Positions 34,576 to 43,476 are shown, counted from the first letter of the stretch. The stretch: 64,000 nucleotides of DNA from Rhizobium leguminosarum (GCF_001679785.1 NZ_CP016286.1:1798001-1862000), one strand, 5' to 3'. Made by a program: numbers and translations. Notes: generated by a model not told the origin, from the letters alone.

Positions 34576-34842
34576 ATGCACAAGGACATGGAAAAACAAC
34601 TGAAGGGCTATGGTCTGACGACCGCCCAGATCCTCTACCGTCTGCCGGACCACCCGGTGATCCTACAGACCTATGTCTGGCAGGATTATGACCTCGCTCC
34701 TGATTTTCCCGAAATGCGCGGTTTCCTGAAATTCTGGGAAGAGAAGCTGGATGGGCCGCTGCATTCGGTGCGCTACATCCACCGCAAACTGATCTCGGCA
34801 ACCGAATGGCGGGCACTGAAGGGCGAGTTCATCCTGCACTGA
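34576..34842 (+). CDS. usg: Usg family protein
   Basis: 88 aa. It matches the small alpha-proteobacterial Usg family: KQLKGYGLTTAQILYRLPDHP, LQTYVWQDYDLAPDFP, and LDGPLHSVRYIHRKLIS. The function is unknown; the name comes from a gene found upstream in a trp operon. Here no trp gene is adjacent. ATG 34576 is close to the preceding purine run (GAAGAAGCGG). MEKQLKG at 34588 is an alternative start. A dispersed hairpin repeat follows ten bases after its stop. Confidence 0.88.
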   Translation: MHKDMEKQLKGYGLTTAQILYRLPDHPVILQTYVWQDYDLAPDFPEMRGFLKFWEEKLDGPLHSVRYIHRKLISATEWRALKGEFILH

Positions 34843-34851
34843 TCGGCTCTG

Positions 34852-34886
34852 CAGCATGATGCCGAAAAGTGTGAACGGTTCGGGCG
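34852..34886 (+). repeat. Stop-proximal dispersed repeat, subtype 2, copy a
   Basis: AGCATGATGCCGAAAAGTGT then GGTTCGGGCGATATG. It matches 52651-52696 over the first 20 bases. It lies between the convergent usg and DUF2270 genes. Confidence 0.65.
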
Positions 34887-34902
34887 ATATGTTCTGACCG
34901 CG

Positions 34903-35628
34903 TCAGACATGCGCCTCGCCATGGCCGAATTCGCCTTCGTCGCGATCCGGGCGAAGCGCGAAACCGAGCATGCCGAGATAGAAGGCGACGACGATGGCAA
35001 TGACCGCAAGGCCGGGAAGCGGCCCGAGCACGGCATTGTCGATGACATAGGCCCATGACTGCGCCTGCAGCGCCGGCATGCCCTCCGTCTGCAGCTTCGG
35101 CGTCGAGATCTTCAGGCACCAGGCGAGCAACAGGATGAAATACATCCAGCCATAATTGCGTTTGAGCCGACGGTGCATCGCCTCTTGATAGCTGAGCAGG
35201 AAGCGCGGCTTGCGCAAGCTGCTGGCGACCACCACCGCCCATTCGCTGCCGGAATTGGCGTCGGGCGCCAGGATTTGCGCGAAATAGCAGCGCTCGATCT
35301 GGCGAATGCGGGCGCGATAGATATCGAAGAAGCGGTAGCGCCGCGCCTCGATCATTAGAAGCAGCGTCACCAGCATCACCCCGAACAGCAGCACCCCGTG
35401 ATGCGAGGTCGGCGTCGACAGCGACACCGAAAGCAGTGCGGCAACCACGGTGATCGCCCAGTTGGACGTCCGGTCGATGCGGTCGCGCCAGCTCGTCATC
35501 CGCCCGAGTTCACCGCGGTAATAGTGGCTGAGCGTATTGGTGACCTCGTTTGGTGTCGTAGGTAGCAGGAATGCCCGGCCGGTCTCTCCTTCCCTCGCCG
35601 ATGATGTCCTCTCTGGCTCCGTTTTCAT
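34903..35628 (-). CDS. DUF2270 family integral membrane protein
   Basis: 241 aa with two membrane pairs: about residues 50-90 (NWAITVVAALLSVSL, VLLFGVMLVTLLLMIEARRYRF) and two segments near the C-terminus (WMYFILLLAWCLKI, PLPGLAVIAIVVAFYLGMLGF). The motif YYRGELGRMTSWRDRIDRTSNW is characteristic of DUF2270. Start ATG 35628 is set by a perfect SD (GGGAGGAAAGGCC) directly upstream; the frame is open much further only because it is antisense to the methyltransferase. Function unknown. Divergent from the methyltransferase gene. Confidence 0.88.
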   Translation of the reverse strand: MKTEPERTSSAREGETGRAFLLPTTPNEVTNTLSHYYRGELGRMTSWRDRIDRTSNWAITVVAALLSVSLSTPTSHHGVLLFGVMLVTLLLMIEARRYRFFDIYRARIRQIERCYFAQILAPDANSGSEWAVVVASSLRKPRFLLSYQEAMHRRLKRNYGWMYFILLLAWCLKISTPKLQTEGMPALQAQSWAYVIDNAVLGPLPGLAVIAIVVAFYLGMLGFALRPDRDEGEFGHGEAHV

Positions 35629-35742
35629 GGCCTTTCCTCCCTTGGTCTTCTTTTCGGCCATTCTGCGCCCGCAATCGCGCCATTGCAAAACATCGAAAGC
35701 CGTCTTAGACGCATGCCTGAAACAAAAGGACGATGGGCTGCG

Positions 35743-36561
35743 ATGGCAAAGAAGATCGACGAAGAAGCTCTTGGCGAGGCCTATAACCGCGCGCTGGCGC
35801 TGGAAAAGGCCGGCGATGTCGACGCCGCCGTTGCAGCCTATGAGGAAGTCCTGGCGATCGATCCCGACGATCACGGCGGTGCGGCCGTGCGCATTGCGGC
35901 GATGGGTCGCGGCGAAACGCCGGTCAAAGCGCCCGACGCCTATGTCGAGACCTTGTTCGACCAGCATGCCGAAGTTTTCGAGGACGTGCTCGTCGAGCAG
36001 CTCGGCTATCACGTACCGATGCTGGTGCGTCAGCGCCTGCAGGCGCTGCAGCTCGGGCCATTCAAGCGGCTGCTCGATCTCGGCTGCGGCACGGGCCTCA
36101 CCGGCGGCGCGCTGCGCGACCTCTGCGCTGATATGACGGGCATCGACATATCGGAGAAGATGGTCGAGATCGCCGATGAGAAGGATCTCTACGAGACGCT
36201 CTTCGTCGCCGAGGTCGAGGATTTCCTCGACGACAACGACGAGGAAGCCTTCGACATCATCGCCGCCACCGATGTGCTGCCCTATCTCGGCGCGCTCGAA
36301 CCTCTGTTCTTCGGTGCCGCCGAGAACCTGACGCCGGGCGGCCTGTTCATCTTCTCCTCGGAAACCCTGCCCGAGGAAATCCTCGCCGGCCGCGCCTATA
36401 TGGTCGGCCCGCACCAGCGCTTCGCCCATGCCGACGCCTATGTGAGAGAACGCCTGACGGCCACCGGTTTCGAACTCGTCGAGATATCGGATATCAACGT
36501 GCGCATGGAAGACGGCCAGCCGACACCAGGCCATTTGGTGATCGCCCGGTATAATGGCTGA
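35743..36561 (+). CDS. TPR-containing class I SAM-dependent methyltransferase
   Basis: 272 aa. Residues 1 to about 60 form TPR-like helices (EEALGEAYNRALALEKAGDVDAAVAAYEEVLAIDPDD, given here only as its type region). The methyltransferase core has motif I LLDLGCGTGLTG (about residue 108), ADMTGIDISEKM and post-I DIIAATDVLPYLG. It is a predicted TPR-methyltransferase; the substrate is unknown. Start 35743 (MAKKIDEE) is preferred because AAAGGA precedes it; Met codons at 35713 and 35683 are upstream alternatives. Confidence 0.85.
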   Translation: MAKKIDEEALGEAYNRALALEKAGDVDAAVAAYEEVLAIDPDDHGGAAVRIAAMGRGETPVKAPDAYVETLFDQHAEVFEDVLVEQLGYHVPMLVRQRLQALQLGPFKRLLDLGCGTGLTGGALRDLCADMTGIDISEKMVEIADEKDLYETLFVAEVEDFLDDNDEEAFDIIAATDVLPYLGALEPLFFGAAENLTPGGLFIFSSETLPEEILAGRAYMVGPHQRFAHADAYVRERLTATGFELVEISDINVRMEDGQPTPGHLVIARYNG

Positions 36562-36653
36562 CGCCAACACCTGATAGATCGGCTGACGGAATACTTGCCC
36601 GGTTGGCGAAGTATCTGTTGCGAAATGCGTCACGACCTGATAGTTAGTCGATC

Positions 36654-36666
36654 GGTAAAGTTTACC
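36654..36666. promoter_or_regulatory. Palindrome upstream of GST-ArsR-SRPBCC genes
   Basis: GGTAAA-G-TTTACC is a perfect 6-1-6 inverted repeat, 24 bases before the GST start. It is a plausible operator for the ArsR protein encoded downstream. Confidence 0.5.
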
Positions 36667-36689
36667 ACAACGATAGCAAAGGTCGCCGC

Positions 36690-37376
36690 ATGTCGCTCGT
36701 GCTCTATGGGCATCCGCTCGCCTCTTTCTGCCACAAAGTGCTGATCGCGCTTTACGAAAACGGCACTCCCTTCGAGAATCGCATCGTCGACCTTTCCGAC
36801 GAAAGCTCGCGCGCCGATCTCTTTCGCTTCTGGCCGATCGGCAAGATGCCGCTGCTGCGGGATGAGGCGCGCGACAGCACCATTCCAGAGACGTCGATCA
36901 TCATCGAATATCTCGAGCAATATTATCCCGGCCCCCTTCGCCTGCTGCCGCCGGAGATCGACCGGGCGCTGCAGGTTCGCCTCTGGGACCGCTTTTTCGA
37001 CCACTATGTCCAGACACCGATGCAGACCATCGTCAGCAATCGTCGGCGCGCCGAGGGCACGGCAGATGAAATGGAGGTGGCAGCCGCCAAGGCGACACTC
37101 GCGACCGCCTACGCGATGATCGAAAAGCAGCTCGCCGATAAGCAATGGATATCAGGGGACGGCTTCACCATGGCCGATTGCGCCGCTGCCCCCGCCCTCT
37201 TCTATGCCGAGACTCTGGTTCCGTTTTCATCGGAACAGCCGAACCTTCGCGGCTACTACGAGCGACTGCAGGCGCGCCCGTCCTTTGCACGGGCGCTGGA
37301 AGAGGCCCGCCCCTACTTCAAGTTCTATCCCTACAAAGACAGGCTGCCGGCCCGCTTCCGGGATGCGGCGGGATGA
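36690..37376 (+). CDS. Glutathione S-transferase family protein
   Basis: 228 aa. The N-terminal thioredoxin fold begins LVLYGHPLASFCHKVLIALYEN, with Ser/Cys near residue 11-13 as the likely glutathione-activating residue. It has IGKMPLLRDE (cis-Pro) and PETSIIIEYLEQYYPG. The C-terminal helical domain includes the N-cap region FTMADCAAAPALFY. SD AAAGG before ATG 36690. Its stop overlaps the ArsR start, so a GST-ArsR-SRPBCC operon is likely. Substrate unknown. Confidence 0.9.
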   Translation: MSLVLYGHPLASFCHKVLIALYENGTPFENRIVDLSDESSRADLFRFWPIGKMPLLRDEARDSTIPETSIIIEYLEQYYPGPLRLLPPEIDRALQVRLWDRFFDHYVQTPMQTIVSNRRRAEGTADEMEVAAAKATLATAYAMIEKQLADKQWISGDGFTMADCAAAPALFYAETLVPFSSEQPNLRGYYERLQARPSFARALEEARPYFKFYPYKDRLPARFRDAAG

Positions 37377-37714
37377 TGGAAAGCCAGGCAGATCTCGACC
37401 GCATGTTTCACGCGCTTTCCGACCGCAGCCGCCGCGGCATGATCGATCGTCTCGGCCGCGGCCCGGCCTCCGTCACCGAACTGGCCGCGCCGCTCGCGGT
37501 TGCCCTGCCGACGGTGATGAAACATCTGCAGGTGCTGGAGGAAAGCGGCCTCGTTTTCTCCGAAAAATCCGGCCGGGTGCGAACCTACCGCTTGCAGCAG
37601 GACGCGCTTGCCGCCGTCGAGCGCTGGGTGGAACAGCGGAAGATCCAATGGACGACCACCTTCGACAGGCTGAACCACTTTCTCGCCAATGAAACGGAGA
37701 CCCTCCCCGAATGA
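37373..37714 (+). CDS. ArsR family transcriptional regulator (module 1)
   Basis: 113 aa winged-helix repressor: MFHALSDRSRRGMIDRLGRG, the recognition helix area LAVALPTVMKHLQVLEESGLV, and wing SEKSGRVRTYRLQ. It lacks the metal-binding CxC motif of true ArsR proteins and belongs to the group linked to SRPBCC/AHSA1 partners. The start overlaps the GST stop; its own stop overlaps the next gene (ATGA). The likely operator is at 36654-36666. Confidence 0.92.
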   Translation: MMESQADLDRMFHALSDRSRRGMIDRLGRGPASVTELAAPLAVALPTVMKHLQVLEESGLVFSEKSGRVRTYRLQQDALAAVERWVEQRKIQWTTTFDRLNHFLANETETLPE

Positions 37715-38187
37715 CGACACGATCCGCCGAACACGCCACTCTCGTCATCGAACGCCACCTCAAGGCGCCGATTTCCCGCGCCTTCCGCGCCTGGTCAACA
37801 CCGGAATCCAAACGGCAATGGTTCGCCTGCCATGGCGAGTGGGTGCCGCTGGACTACGGGCTCGATTTCCGCCCCGGCGGCGCGGAAAGGAACTACGTCG
37901 CCGATACTGACGGCCTCCTGCACGCCTATGACGCCCATTACATCGATATCGTGCCCGATGCCCGCATCATCTACGCCTATGAGATGAAGCTTGGGGAAAG
38001 CCGCATCTCCGCGTCGCTCACAACCGTTGCCTTCGAAGCCGCACCCGGCGGCACGAAAATGGTCTTCACCGAACAGGTGGTCTTCCTCGACGGCTACGCC
38101 GACAACGGTGCCCGCCTCCAGGGCACCGAGATCGGCCTCGACAATCTGGAACTCTTCCTCGAGCGCGAGGAAAGCCCGATCCACTGA
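37711..38187 (+). CDS. SRPBCC/AHSA1 family protein (module 1)
   Basis: 158 aa START-like fold. The motifs are RHLKAPISRAFRAWSTPESKRQWF at the start, DIVPDARIIYAYEMKLG in the middle, and GTEIGLDNLELFLERE at the end. Such proteins bind hydrophobic ligands and usually accompany an ArsR repressor, as here (four-base overlap). No catalytic role can be assigned. It converges with the DUF1801 gene, and a degenerate dispersed repeat lies between them. Confidence 0.9.
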   Translation: MTTRSAEHATLVIERHLKAPISRAFRAWSTPESKRQWFACHGEWVPLDYGLDFRPGGAERNYVADTDGLLHAYDAHYIDIVPDARIIYAYEMKLGESRISASLTTVAFEAAPGGTKMVFTEQVVFLDGYADNGARLQGTEIGLDNLELFLEREESPIH

Positions 38188-38188
38188 T

Positions 38189-38235
38189 CGCATGTCACGC
38201 AAAACCAAATCGCCTCGCATGAATCAAGTTTGACG
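38189..38235 (+). repeat. Stop-proximal dispersed repeat, copy 3 (degenerate)
   Basis: CGCATGTCACGCAAAACC then a diverged second half (GCATGAATCAAG). It resembles copies 1 and 2 only in its first half and starts right after the SRPBCC stop. Confidence 0.4.
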
Positions 38236-38265
38236 CGACGCGTTTCAGGCGAAATAAGCCAAGCC

Positions 38266-38733
38266 TCAAGCGCTGCTTGATTTCTTGCCCGAGCCGGCAG
38301 GACGAACCGCAGCCCGCTTTGAGGTGTTGAGTGCGACAGCACCGCGAATGAGCGCCTTCAACGCCTCCTCGTCGATCTCGTCGCCCTCATGGAAATCGAT
38401 GGCTCGCCTGGTGTTGCCGTCAAGGCTGGAGTTGAAAAGGCCTGAAGGGTCCTCCAGCGAGGCGCCTTTGGCGAAGGTCAGTTTCACCACGCTTTTGTAG
38501 GTCTCGCCGGTGCAGATGATCCCGGCGTGCTCCCACACCGGAACGCCTCTCCACTTCCATTCCTCGACCACGTCGGGCTCGGCCTGCCTGATGAGAGTTC
38601 GGACCCGAGCGAGCATCTCGCCGCGCCAATCGCTCAACTCCTCAATTCTCGCGTCGATCAAACGAGAAGGAGAGTCTCCGCCCTTCTCTTCGCTGGAGTC
38701 GCTCTTCTTCAGGGTTGCCGTGACTTTTTTCAT
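38266..38733 (-). CDS. DUF1801 domain protein (a)
   Basis: 155 aa. Core motifs are WRGEMLARVRTLIRQAEPDVVEEWKW, GVPVWEHAGIICTGETYKSVV and LTFAKGASLEDPSGLFN. The last region, DEIDEEALKALIRGAVALN, and a Lys/Ser-rich tail follow. The fold family is YdhG/YjbR-like, of unknown function. Start ATG 38733 is chosen since GGAGGGG precedes it by about 10 bases; a Met six codons earlier (38751) lacks a comparable SD. Downstream of DUF1801 protein (b), same strand. Confidence 0.87.
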   Translation of the reverse strand: MKKVTATLKKSDSSEEKGGDSPSRLIDARIEELSDWRGEMLARVRTLIRQAEPDVVEEWKWRGVPVWEHAGIICTGETYKSVVKLTFAKGASLEDPSGLFNSSLDGNTRRAIDFHEGDEIDEEALKALIRGAVALNTSKRAAVRPAGSGKKSSSA

Positions 38734-38780
38734 CGATATCTTCCCCTCCATCCCTTAAGTGCTGGTGCCTTGACGTCCGC

Positions 38781-39251
38781 TCACATTCGTTCGCCGGGCA
38801 ATTGGCTGGCCTGCTCGACCCAGGCGGCGAACTGAGCCTCGTCGAGTTGGTCTTCCTCATGAATGTGGAAGTAACGCACTTCCTTTTGTTTGGACTCGCC
38901 TGGCGGGATGGGACTGAGCGACGTGCCGCGGAAGAAAGCGACCTTGATATATTTCGCGAAGCAATGGACACCGAGGAACCAGCCCTGCCCTTCCATGCCG
39001 TAGAGAGGCGAGTTCCATTTCACGGCCTTATACACCCCGGGCACCGTGCGCGTGATGAGCGCGTCGAGACGGCGCCCGACATCGCTTTTCCAGCCGGGCA
39101 TGGCGGCTATGTAGGCTTGCACTGGAGCGTCGCCGTAACCCTTGGCGATCTGAGGGTTGCCACCCGAGAGAAGGACCGGCTCCACAGTATCAGGCTTGGC
39201 GGCTGTCTTCTTCGTGAGCTTTGCCGCGGTCTTGGATGTCTTCCCGGACAT
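38781..39251 (-). CDS. DUF1801 domain protein (b)
   Basis: 156 aa. A Lys/Ala/Thr-rich N-terminus (about 25 residues) precedes the domain PVQAYIAAMPGWKSDVGRRLDAL, GVYKAVKWNSPLYGMEGQGWFLGVHC and RYFHIHEEDQLDEAQFAAWV. It is related to its downstream neighbour (a); both are probably old paralogues. Start 39251 is set by TAGGAGTG. It lies 11 bases after a small membrane protein gene and belongs to the ArsR module 2 gene set. Confidence 0.88.
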   Translation of the reverse strand: MSGKTSKTAAKLTKKTAAKPDTVEPVLLSGGNPQIAKGYGDAPVQAYIAAMPGWKSDVGRRLDALITRTVPGVYKAVKWNSPLYGMEGQGWFLGVHCFAKYIKVAFFRGTSLSPIPPGESKQKEVRYFHIHEEDQLDEAQFAAWVEQASQLPGERM

Positions 39252-39262
39252 TGCCTTCACTC

Positions 39263-39484
39263 CTACCCTCCGCTGCGTCCTGCGCCGCGCCACCTGGTGG
39301 CATATGGCAGCGCGAACAAGTAGAGACCGGTGAGCAGGAGCAAGGTCAGCGGCAGCAGCGCCATGAGGCCCACCCGGACGGACGATTTCTCCTGCACCAT
39401 TGCGATGATATTAATTATGACGGCCAGCGTAAAGGCAATGGACAGCCAACGGTGGATCTGCCGAAGCCAATTATTCCAATTCAA
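39263..39484 (-). CDS. Small membrane protein (73 aa, TTG start)
   Basis: Two hydrophobic segments (WLSIAFTLAVIINIIAMV and GLMALLPLTLLLLTGLYLFALPY) surround a short polar loop (QEKSSVRV), so a helical hairpin in the inner membrane is predicted. The TTG at 39484 has the strong SD AGGAGG five bases upstream, and it makes the protein start MNWNNWLRQIHRW; the ATG at 39505 has no SD and would place the SD inside the gene. Function unknown. It lies between the SRPBCC and DUF1801 genes on the same strand. Confidence 0.75.
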   Translation of the reverse strand: MNWNNWLRQIHRWLSIAFTLAVIINIIAMVQEKSSVRVGLMALLPLTLLLLTGLYLFALPYATRWRGAGRSGG

Positions 39485-39541
39485 GGGAACCTCCTGCGAA
39501 AACAAGCGAAGCGGATGGCGTGATCCGTTTTGGCAGCGATC

Positions 39542-39952
39542 TCACTCGATGCGCGTGAGCACCTGCTCCAGCTTTGCGAAGAACTGCTGCCAACCGCTTT
39601 TGGCGCCGCCGTAAGCCTGCCGCTGATCCGGCCGGAAGCCCGACTGCTCCATGCGCAGCTGCGTGCCCGCACCCGTGGGCGTGAGAGTCCAGGTGACGAC
39701 ACTTTCGAGATCATAGGCAGCCCAGGTGTAAGACAGGGTCTTGTTCGGCTCGACTTCCAGGACCTGGCAATCGACGGAGCCCCAATCCGCGCTCAGCTTG
39801 AAACGGTGATCCACGACCGGCACGAAATCGTTCTTCATCAGCCAGTCCGCGATAAGATGCGGCTGGGTGAGCGAGCGCCAGATCTTTTCCGGCGGAAAAG
39901 GGATCTCTCGTTCGACGATGACGGAACGGGTTTCGTTTGAAATTTCGGTCAT
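39542..39952 (-). CDS. SRPBCC/AHSA1 family protein (module 2)
   Basis: 136 aa. AHSA1-type motifs are VEREIPFPPEKIWRSLTQPHLIADWLM, WGSVDCQVLEVEPNKTLSYTW and GGAKSGWQQFFAKLEQVL. Start MTEISNET at 39952 follows AAAAGGATGG and overlaps the ArsR stop. Partner of the ArsR gene directly upstream, repeating the arrangement seen on the opposite strand at 37.4-38.2 kb. Confidence 0.92.
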   Translation of the reverse strand: MTEISNETRSVIVEREIPFPPEKIWRSLTQPHLIADWLMKNDFVPVVDHRFKLSADWGSVDCQVLEVEPNKTLSYTWAAYDLESVVTWTLTPTGAGTQLRMEQSGFRPDQRQAYGGAKSGWQQFFAKLEQVLTRIE

Positions 39953-40272
39953 TGGTCCATCCTTTTCAATAGATCTTCCAGCTGGTCGAACCGATTTTGC
40001 CAAAAGCCCGCCATCTCACTCGTCCAGTCGACCAGTGGCGCCAGCGCACCGAGCTGGGCGCTATAGTGGGTCTGGCGACCTTCATGGCGGTCGCGCACCA
40101 ATCCGGCTTGCTTGAGGATTCCGAGATGTTTCGAGACGACCGGTTGCGAGACCCCGGCCCGAGACGTCAGAGCCCCGACCGTCTTCTCCCCTTCGCGGCA
40201 CAGCCGTTCGAAAAGAGCCCTCCGGGTCGGATCGGCGAGCGTTCTGAAGAGCACATCCTGGGTGTCCGACAT
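39949..40272 (-). CDS. ArsR family transcriptional regulator (module 2)
   Basis: 107 aa. Winged-helix motifs are LFRTLADPTRRALFERLCRE, ALTSRAGVSQPVVSKHLGIL and the wing RDRHEGRQTHYSAQ. No metal-site cysteines. First gene of a minus-strand set (ArsR, SRPBCC, small membrane protein, two DUF1801 proteins). A GGCTAT/ATAGCC inverted repeat about 20-40 bases upstream is a likely autoregulatory operator. Confidence 0.93.
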   Translation of the reverse strand: MSDTQDVLFRTLADPTRRALFERLCREGEKTVGALTSRAGVSQPVVSKHLGILKQAGLVRDRHEGRQTHYSAQLGALAPLVDWTSEMAGFWQNRFDQLEDLLKRMDQ

Positions 40273-40291
40273 CTACAATCCATACCCCGTT

Positions 40292-40313
40292 GGCTATGGA
40301 TTTATGTATAGCC
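40292..40313. promoter_or_regulatory. Inverted repeat upstream of ArsR module 2
   Basis: GGCTAT and ATAGCC flank ten bases (6-10-6), 20 bases before the ArsR start. It probably overlaps the promoter; the sequence differs from the module 1 operator. Confidence 0.5.
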
Positions 40314-40520
40314 ATGGAGATATGAGTGAGTCAAGCTGGACGTAAAATACCTCGAGAAAATAGTTATTGCTGCATCTAGTGCGCGTGGCAGCGCGCTTGG
40401 CAGAGGCGAGTAAGTTTCACATACCCAAGCGGCTATACATTTTCGCCATTGGGCATGCATGCTCGCGCGGACACGCCTCGCCTATGCCGAGGTCATGCAG
40501 CGTCGCGAATAGCCTTGGGA

Positions 40521-41351
40521 TCAATGGCCGCCGTCGGTGCCGAGAATCGCAGCAAGCAGCCGGCCTTCCAGCTCGGCGAGGCCAGGATGGCCGTGCCGGC
40601 GTGGACGCGGATAGGGAATGGGAAGATCGAGTGCGATCCGCCCCTCGTCGAGCACGATGACCCGGTCGGCGAGATGCACCGCTTCGCTGACATCATGGGT
40701 GACGAGCACTGCGGTGAAGCCGAGTTCGTGCCAGACACGGTTGATGAGTTCCTGCATGCTGATCCGCGTCAGCGCATCGAGGGCGCCGAGCGGTTCGTCG
40801 AGCGCCAGCACGCCTGGCCGGCTGACCAGCGCCCGCGCCAGCGCCACGCGCTGCCGTTGCCCGCCGGAAAGCCGCGCCGGCCATTCCCCGGTCTTTTCGC
40901 CAAGCTGGACTTCGGCAAGCACGGTATCGGCCGCCTTCGCCGCCGCCCGGCTGTCGATGCCGTCGCCGAGTCCGACGACGACATTGTCTGCGACACTGAG
41001 CCAGGGCAGCAGCCGCGGCTCCTGAAAGACGATACGCGCGTTCGGGTTCACCTGCGCGCCGTCGGCATCCTCGAAATGCAGCTCGCCGGCGCTCGGTTCG
41101 TCGAGGCCCATCAGGATGCGCAGCAGCGTGCTCTTGCCGCAGCCGCTCTTGCCGATCACGGCGACGAACTCGCCGGCCGGAATATGCAGATTGATGCCGC
41201 GCAGCACGCGGTTGGCCCCAAAGCTCTTTTCAAGCCCCGTCAGGCTGATCGCCGCGGACGCACTGCGGCCCACTGCCGGCGCGTGTTCGCGCGCATAAGC
41301 TGGCTCTTCTTCGGCGACGGCGTGAAAACGCTCATCTGCGATCGATGTCAC
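40521..41351 (-). CDS. ssuB: Aliphatic sulfonate ABC transporter ATP-binding protein
   Basis: 276 aa. Walker [11 protein letters not shown]-loop [12 protein letters not shown], signature [14 protein letters not shown], Walker [18 protein letters not shown]-loop [14 protein letters not shown]. The GTG start at 41351 is 10 bases after the permease stop and has AGGAGA upstream; the longer open frame before it lies within ssuC. Last gene of ssuA-ssuD-ssuC-ssuB, supplying energy for sulfonate uptake. Confidence 0.93.
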   Translation of the reverse strand: MTSIADERFHAVAEEEPAYAREHAPAVGRSASAAISLTGLEKSFGANRVLRGINLHIPAGEFVAVIGKSGCGKSTLLRILMGLDEPSAGELHFEDADGAQVNPNARIVFQEPRLLPWLSVADNVVVGLGDGIDSRAAAKAADTVLAEVQLGEKTGEWPARLSGGQRQRVALARALVSRPGVLALDEPLGALDALTRISMQELINRVWHELGFTAVLVTHDVSEAVHLADRVIVLDEGRIALDLPIPYPRPRRHGHPGLAELEGRLLAAILGTDGGH

Positions 41352-41361
41352 GGCGTCTCTC

Positions 41362-42198
41362 CTATTTCTGATAGACCGGGTTCCAGGCGAGCAGCCGCCT
41401 CTCCAGCGCCCGGGCGATGACATCGGCAAGCTTGCCGAGCACGGCATAAATGACGAGGGCGAGCACGACGACGTCAGTCATCATGAATTCGCGGGCATTG
41501 TTGGCCATATGGCCGATGCCTGACGATGCGGCAATCGATTCCGATACGATCAGCGTCAGCCACATGATGCCGAGCGCATATCTGAGGCCGACGAAGATCG
41601 ACGGCAGCGCACCAGGAAAGATCACCTTGCGGAAAAGCGTCCAGTTGCCCATGCCATAGACTTTGCCCATCTCGATCAGATCGCGATCGACATTGCGCAC
41701 CCCGTGATAGGTGTTGAGATAAACCGGGAAGAGCACGCCGAGCGACGTGAGAAACAGCTTCGATTCCTCGCCGATCCCGAACCACAGGATGACAAGCGGG
41801 ATCATCGCCAGATGCGGAATGGTGCGCAGCATCTGCAGCGTCGTATCCGTCAGCTGTTCGGAGATGCGCGATACGCCATTGGCGATACCGAGCAGGAAGC
41901 CGATCGAGCCGCCGACGAGAAGGCCGGCAAAGGCGCGGCCGGCGCTCACCAGCACGTCATTCGGCAACTGGCCGGAAACCGTCGTCGACCAGAAGGCAAG
42001 GCCGACATCGGCCGGCGACGGCATGATGCGCGATGAGATCCAGCCGGCCGAGGAGGCAAGCTGCCAGAACGCCACGATCGCCACCGGCACCAGATAGGGC
42101 GTCAGCTTCTCCAGGCCGGGCAGCGGCAGGCGGAGCCCCGCCTTCCCGGCTTTTTCGGAAGCGACCGATCGTACGAATGGAGTATCGAAAGTCGACAT
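41362..42198 (-). CDS. ssuC: Aliphatic sulfonate ABC transporter permease
   Basis: 278 aa, about six membrane helices. It has the SsuC-type sequence [22 protein letters not shown] and the EAA loop [23 protein letters not shown]. It starts MSTFDTP at 42198; the upstream in-frame Met at 42264 reads through a stable hairpin and has no SD. 10-base spacing to ssuB. Confidence 0.93.
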   Translation of the reverse strand: MSTFDTPFVRSVASEKAGKAGLRLPLPGLEKLTPYLVPVAIVAFWQLASSAGWISSRIMPSPADVGLAFWSTTVSGQLPNDVLVSAGRAFAGLLVGGSIGFLLGIANGVSRISEQLTDTTLQMLRTIPHLAMIPLVILWFGIGEESKLFLTSLGVLFPVYLNTYHGVRNVDRDLIEMGKVYGMGNWTLFRKVIFPGALPSIFVGLRYALGIMWLTLIVSESIAASSGIGHMANNAREFMMTDVVVLALVIYAVLGKLADVIARALERRLLAWNPVYQK

Positions 42199-42232
42199 GG
42201 GATTGTCCTCGCGCTTATCGGGAGCAGGATGT

Positions 42233-42254
42233 CGCAAGCCGTAAGCGGCTTGCG
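42233..42254 (-). promoter_or_regulatory. Stable hairpin between ssuD and ssuC
   Basis: CGCAAGCCG-TAAG-CGGCTTGCG is a perfect 9-bp stem with a tetraloop, in the 87-base gap after ssuD. No U-tract follows, so it may protect the upstream mRNA from 3' decay or tune ssuC translation. Confidence 0.5.
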
Positions 42255-42285
42255 ATGGTGTCACGCTCGGCGTCTTCGTTCGAGT

Positions 42286-43476
42286 TCAGGAGCCGGAGAC
42301 GACTTTCAGATTGCCGCCATGGCTGCCGCCTGCGAAGACCTGCTTGCGGCCGAACTCGTTGTTGAAGCCCAGGCGCTGCTGCTCGCGGGTAATGCCGAGT
42401 TCGGGGAAAAGCAGTTCGGCGACGCGATAGGCCTCTTCCAGATGCGGATAACCGGAGCCGATCACCGTATCGATGCCGATCTCCTGATACTCGCGAAGGC
42501 GCGCGGCCACCGTCTTCGGCGAGCCGACCAGCGCCGTGCCCGCACCGGCACGCACCAGGCCGACGCCGGCCCAGAGGTTCGGCGAGACTTCGAGCTTGTC
42601 GCGCCGGCCGCCGTGAAGGGCAGCCATGCGCTTCTGGCCGACCGAGTCGGACTCATGAACGAAGCGCTCCTGCGCTTCGCGGATCGTGTCGTCGTCGAGA
42701 TGGCGGATCAGCCGCTCGGCCGCCTCCCATGCCTCCTCGTCGGTTTCGCGCACGATGAAGTGCAGGCGAATGCCGAAGCTCACCTCGCGGCCGCGCTCGC
42801 CGGCGGCCTTGCGCACCTTGGTAATCTTCTCGGCAACCTGTGCCGGCGGCTCGCCCCAGGTCAGGTATTTGTCGACGCGTCCGACGGAGAAATCGATGCC
42901 GGCATCCGACGAGCCGCCGAAATAGAGCGGCGGACGCGGGTTTTGCACCGAGGGAAAGCCGAGGCGCGCATTGGTTGCCTTGATGTATTTGCCGTCGAAG
43001 CTTGCCGTTCCCTTTTCCAGCAGTTCCTCGAAGACGGTGAAGAACTCCTCGGCATGAGCATAACGCTCGTCATGTTCGAGATGGATGCCGTCGCCGGCAA
43101 GCTCCGCCGGACTGCCGCCGACGACGATGTTGAGCAGCAGGCGGCCGTTAGAGATTCGGTCGAGCGTCGTCGCCAGACGCGCGTAATAGGCCGGAGACGC
43201 CGTGCCCGGGCGGATCGCCACCAGGAACTGCAGCTTCTCAGTCTTGGCGGCAAGGGCTGCGGCCGTCACGAAGGATTCCTCGCAGGCAACCCCGGTCGGC
43301 AGCAGCACGCCGGAATAGCCGAGCCGGTCGACGGCCTGGGCGATCTGCGTGAGATAGCCGATCTCGGGTGCACGGTTGAGCTCGGAGGAGCCGAGATAAG
43401 TGCCGTCGCCCGATGTCGGGATGAACCAGAGGAAATTGATCGGCTCGGATGTGCCTGTATGGGAGATGGTGGTCAT
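42286..43476 (-). CDS. ssuD: FMNH2-dependent alkanesulfonate monooxygenase
   Basis: Releases sulfite from alkanesulfonates using FMNH2 and O2; cytoplasmic. 396 aa, close to the family length of about 380. Luciferase-like barrel motifs are [17 protein letters not shown] (N-terminus), [30 protein letters not shown] with [23 protein letters not shown] and [20 protein letters not shown]. Start ATG 43476 follows AAAGGACCG. The FMN reductase partner (SsuE) is not in the window. Confidence 0.94.
   Translation of the reverse strand: MTTISHTGTSEPINFLWFIPTSGDGTYLGSSELNRAPEIGYLTQIAQAVDRLGYSGVLLPTGVACEESFVTAAALAAKTEKLQFLVAIRPGTASPAYYARLATTLDRISNGRLLLNIVVGGSPAELAGDGIHLEHDERYAHAEEFFTVFEELLEKGTASFDGKYIKATNARLGFPSVQNPRPPLYFGGSSDAGIDFSVGRVDKYLTWGEPPAQVAEKITKVRKAAGERGREVSFGIRLHFIVRETDEEAWEAAERLIRHLDDDTIREAQERFVHESDSVGQKRMAALHGGRRDKLEVSPNLWAGVGLVRAGAGTALVGSPKTVAARLREYQEIGIDTVIGSGYPHLEEAYRVAELLFPELGITREQQRLGFNNEFGRKQVFAGGSHGGNLKVVSGS

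Noticed and set aside
36690..40272. Recent inverted duplication of an ArsR-SRPBCC operon
   Set aside because: The paired proteins share only family-level similarity and gene content differs, so recent duplication is not supported.
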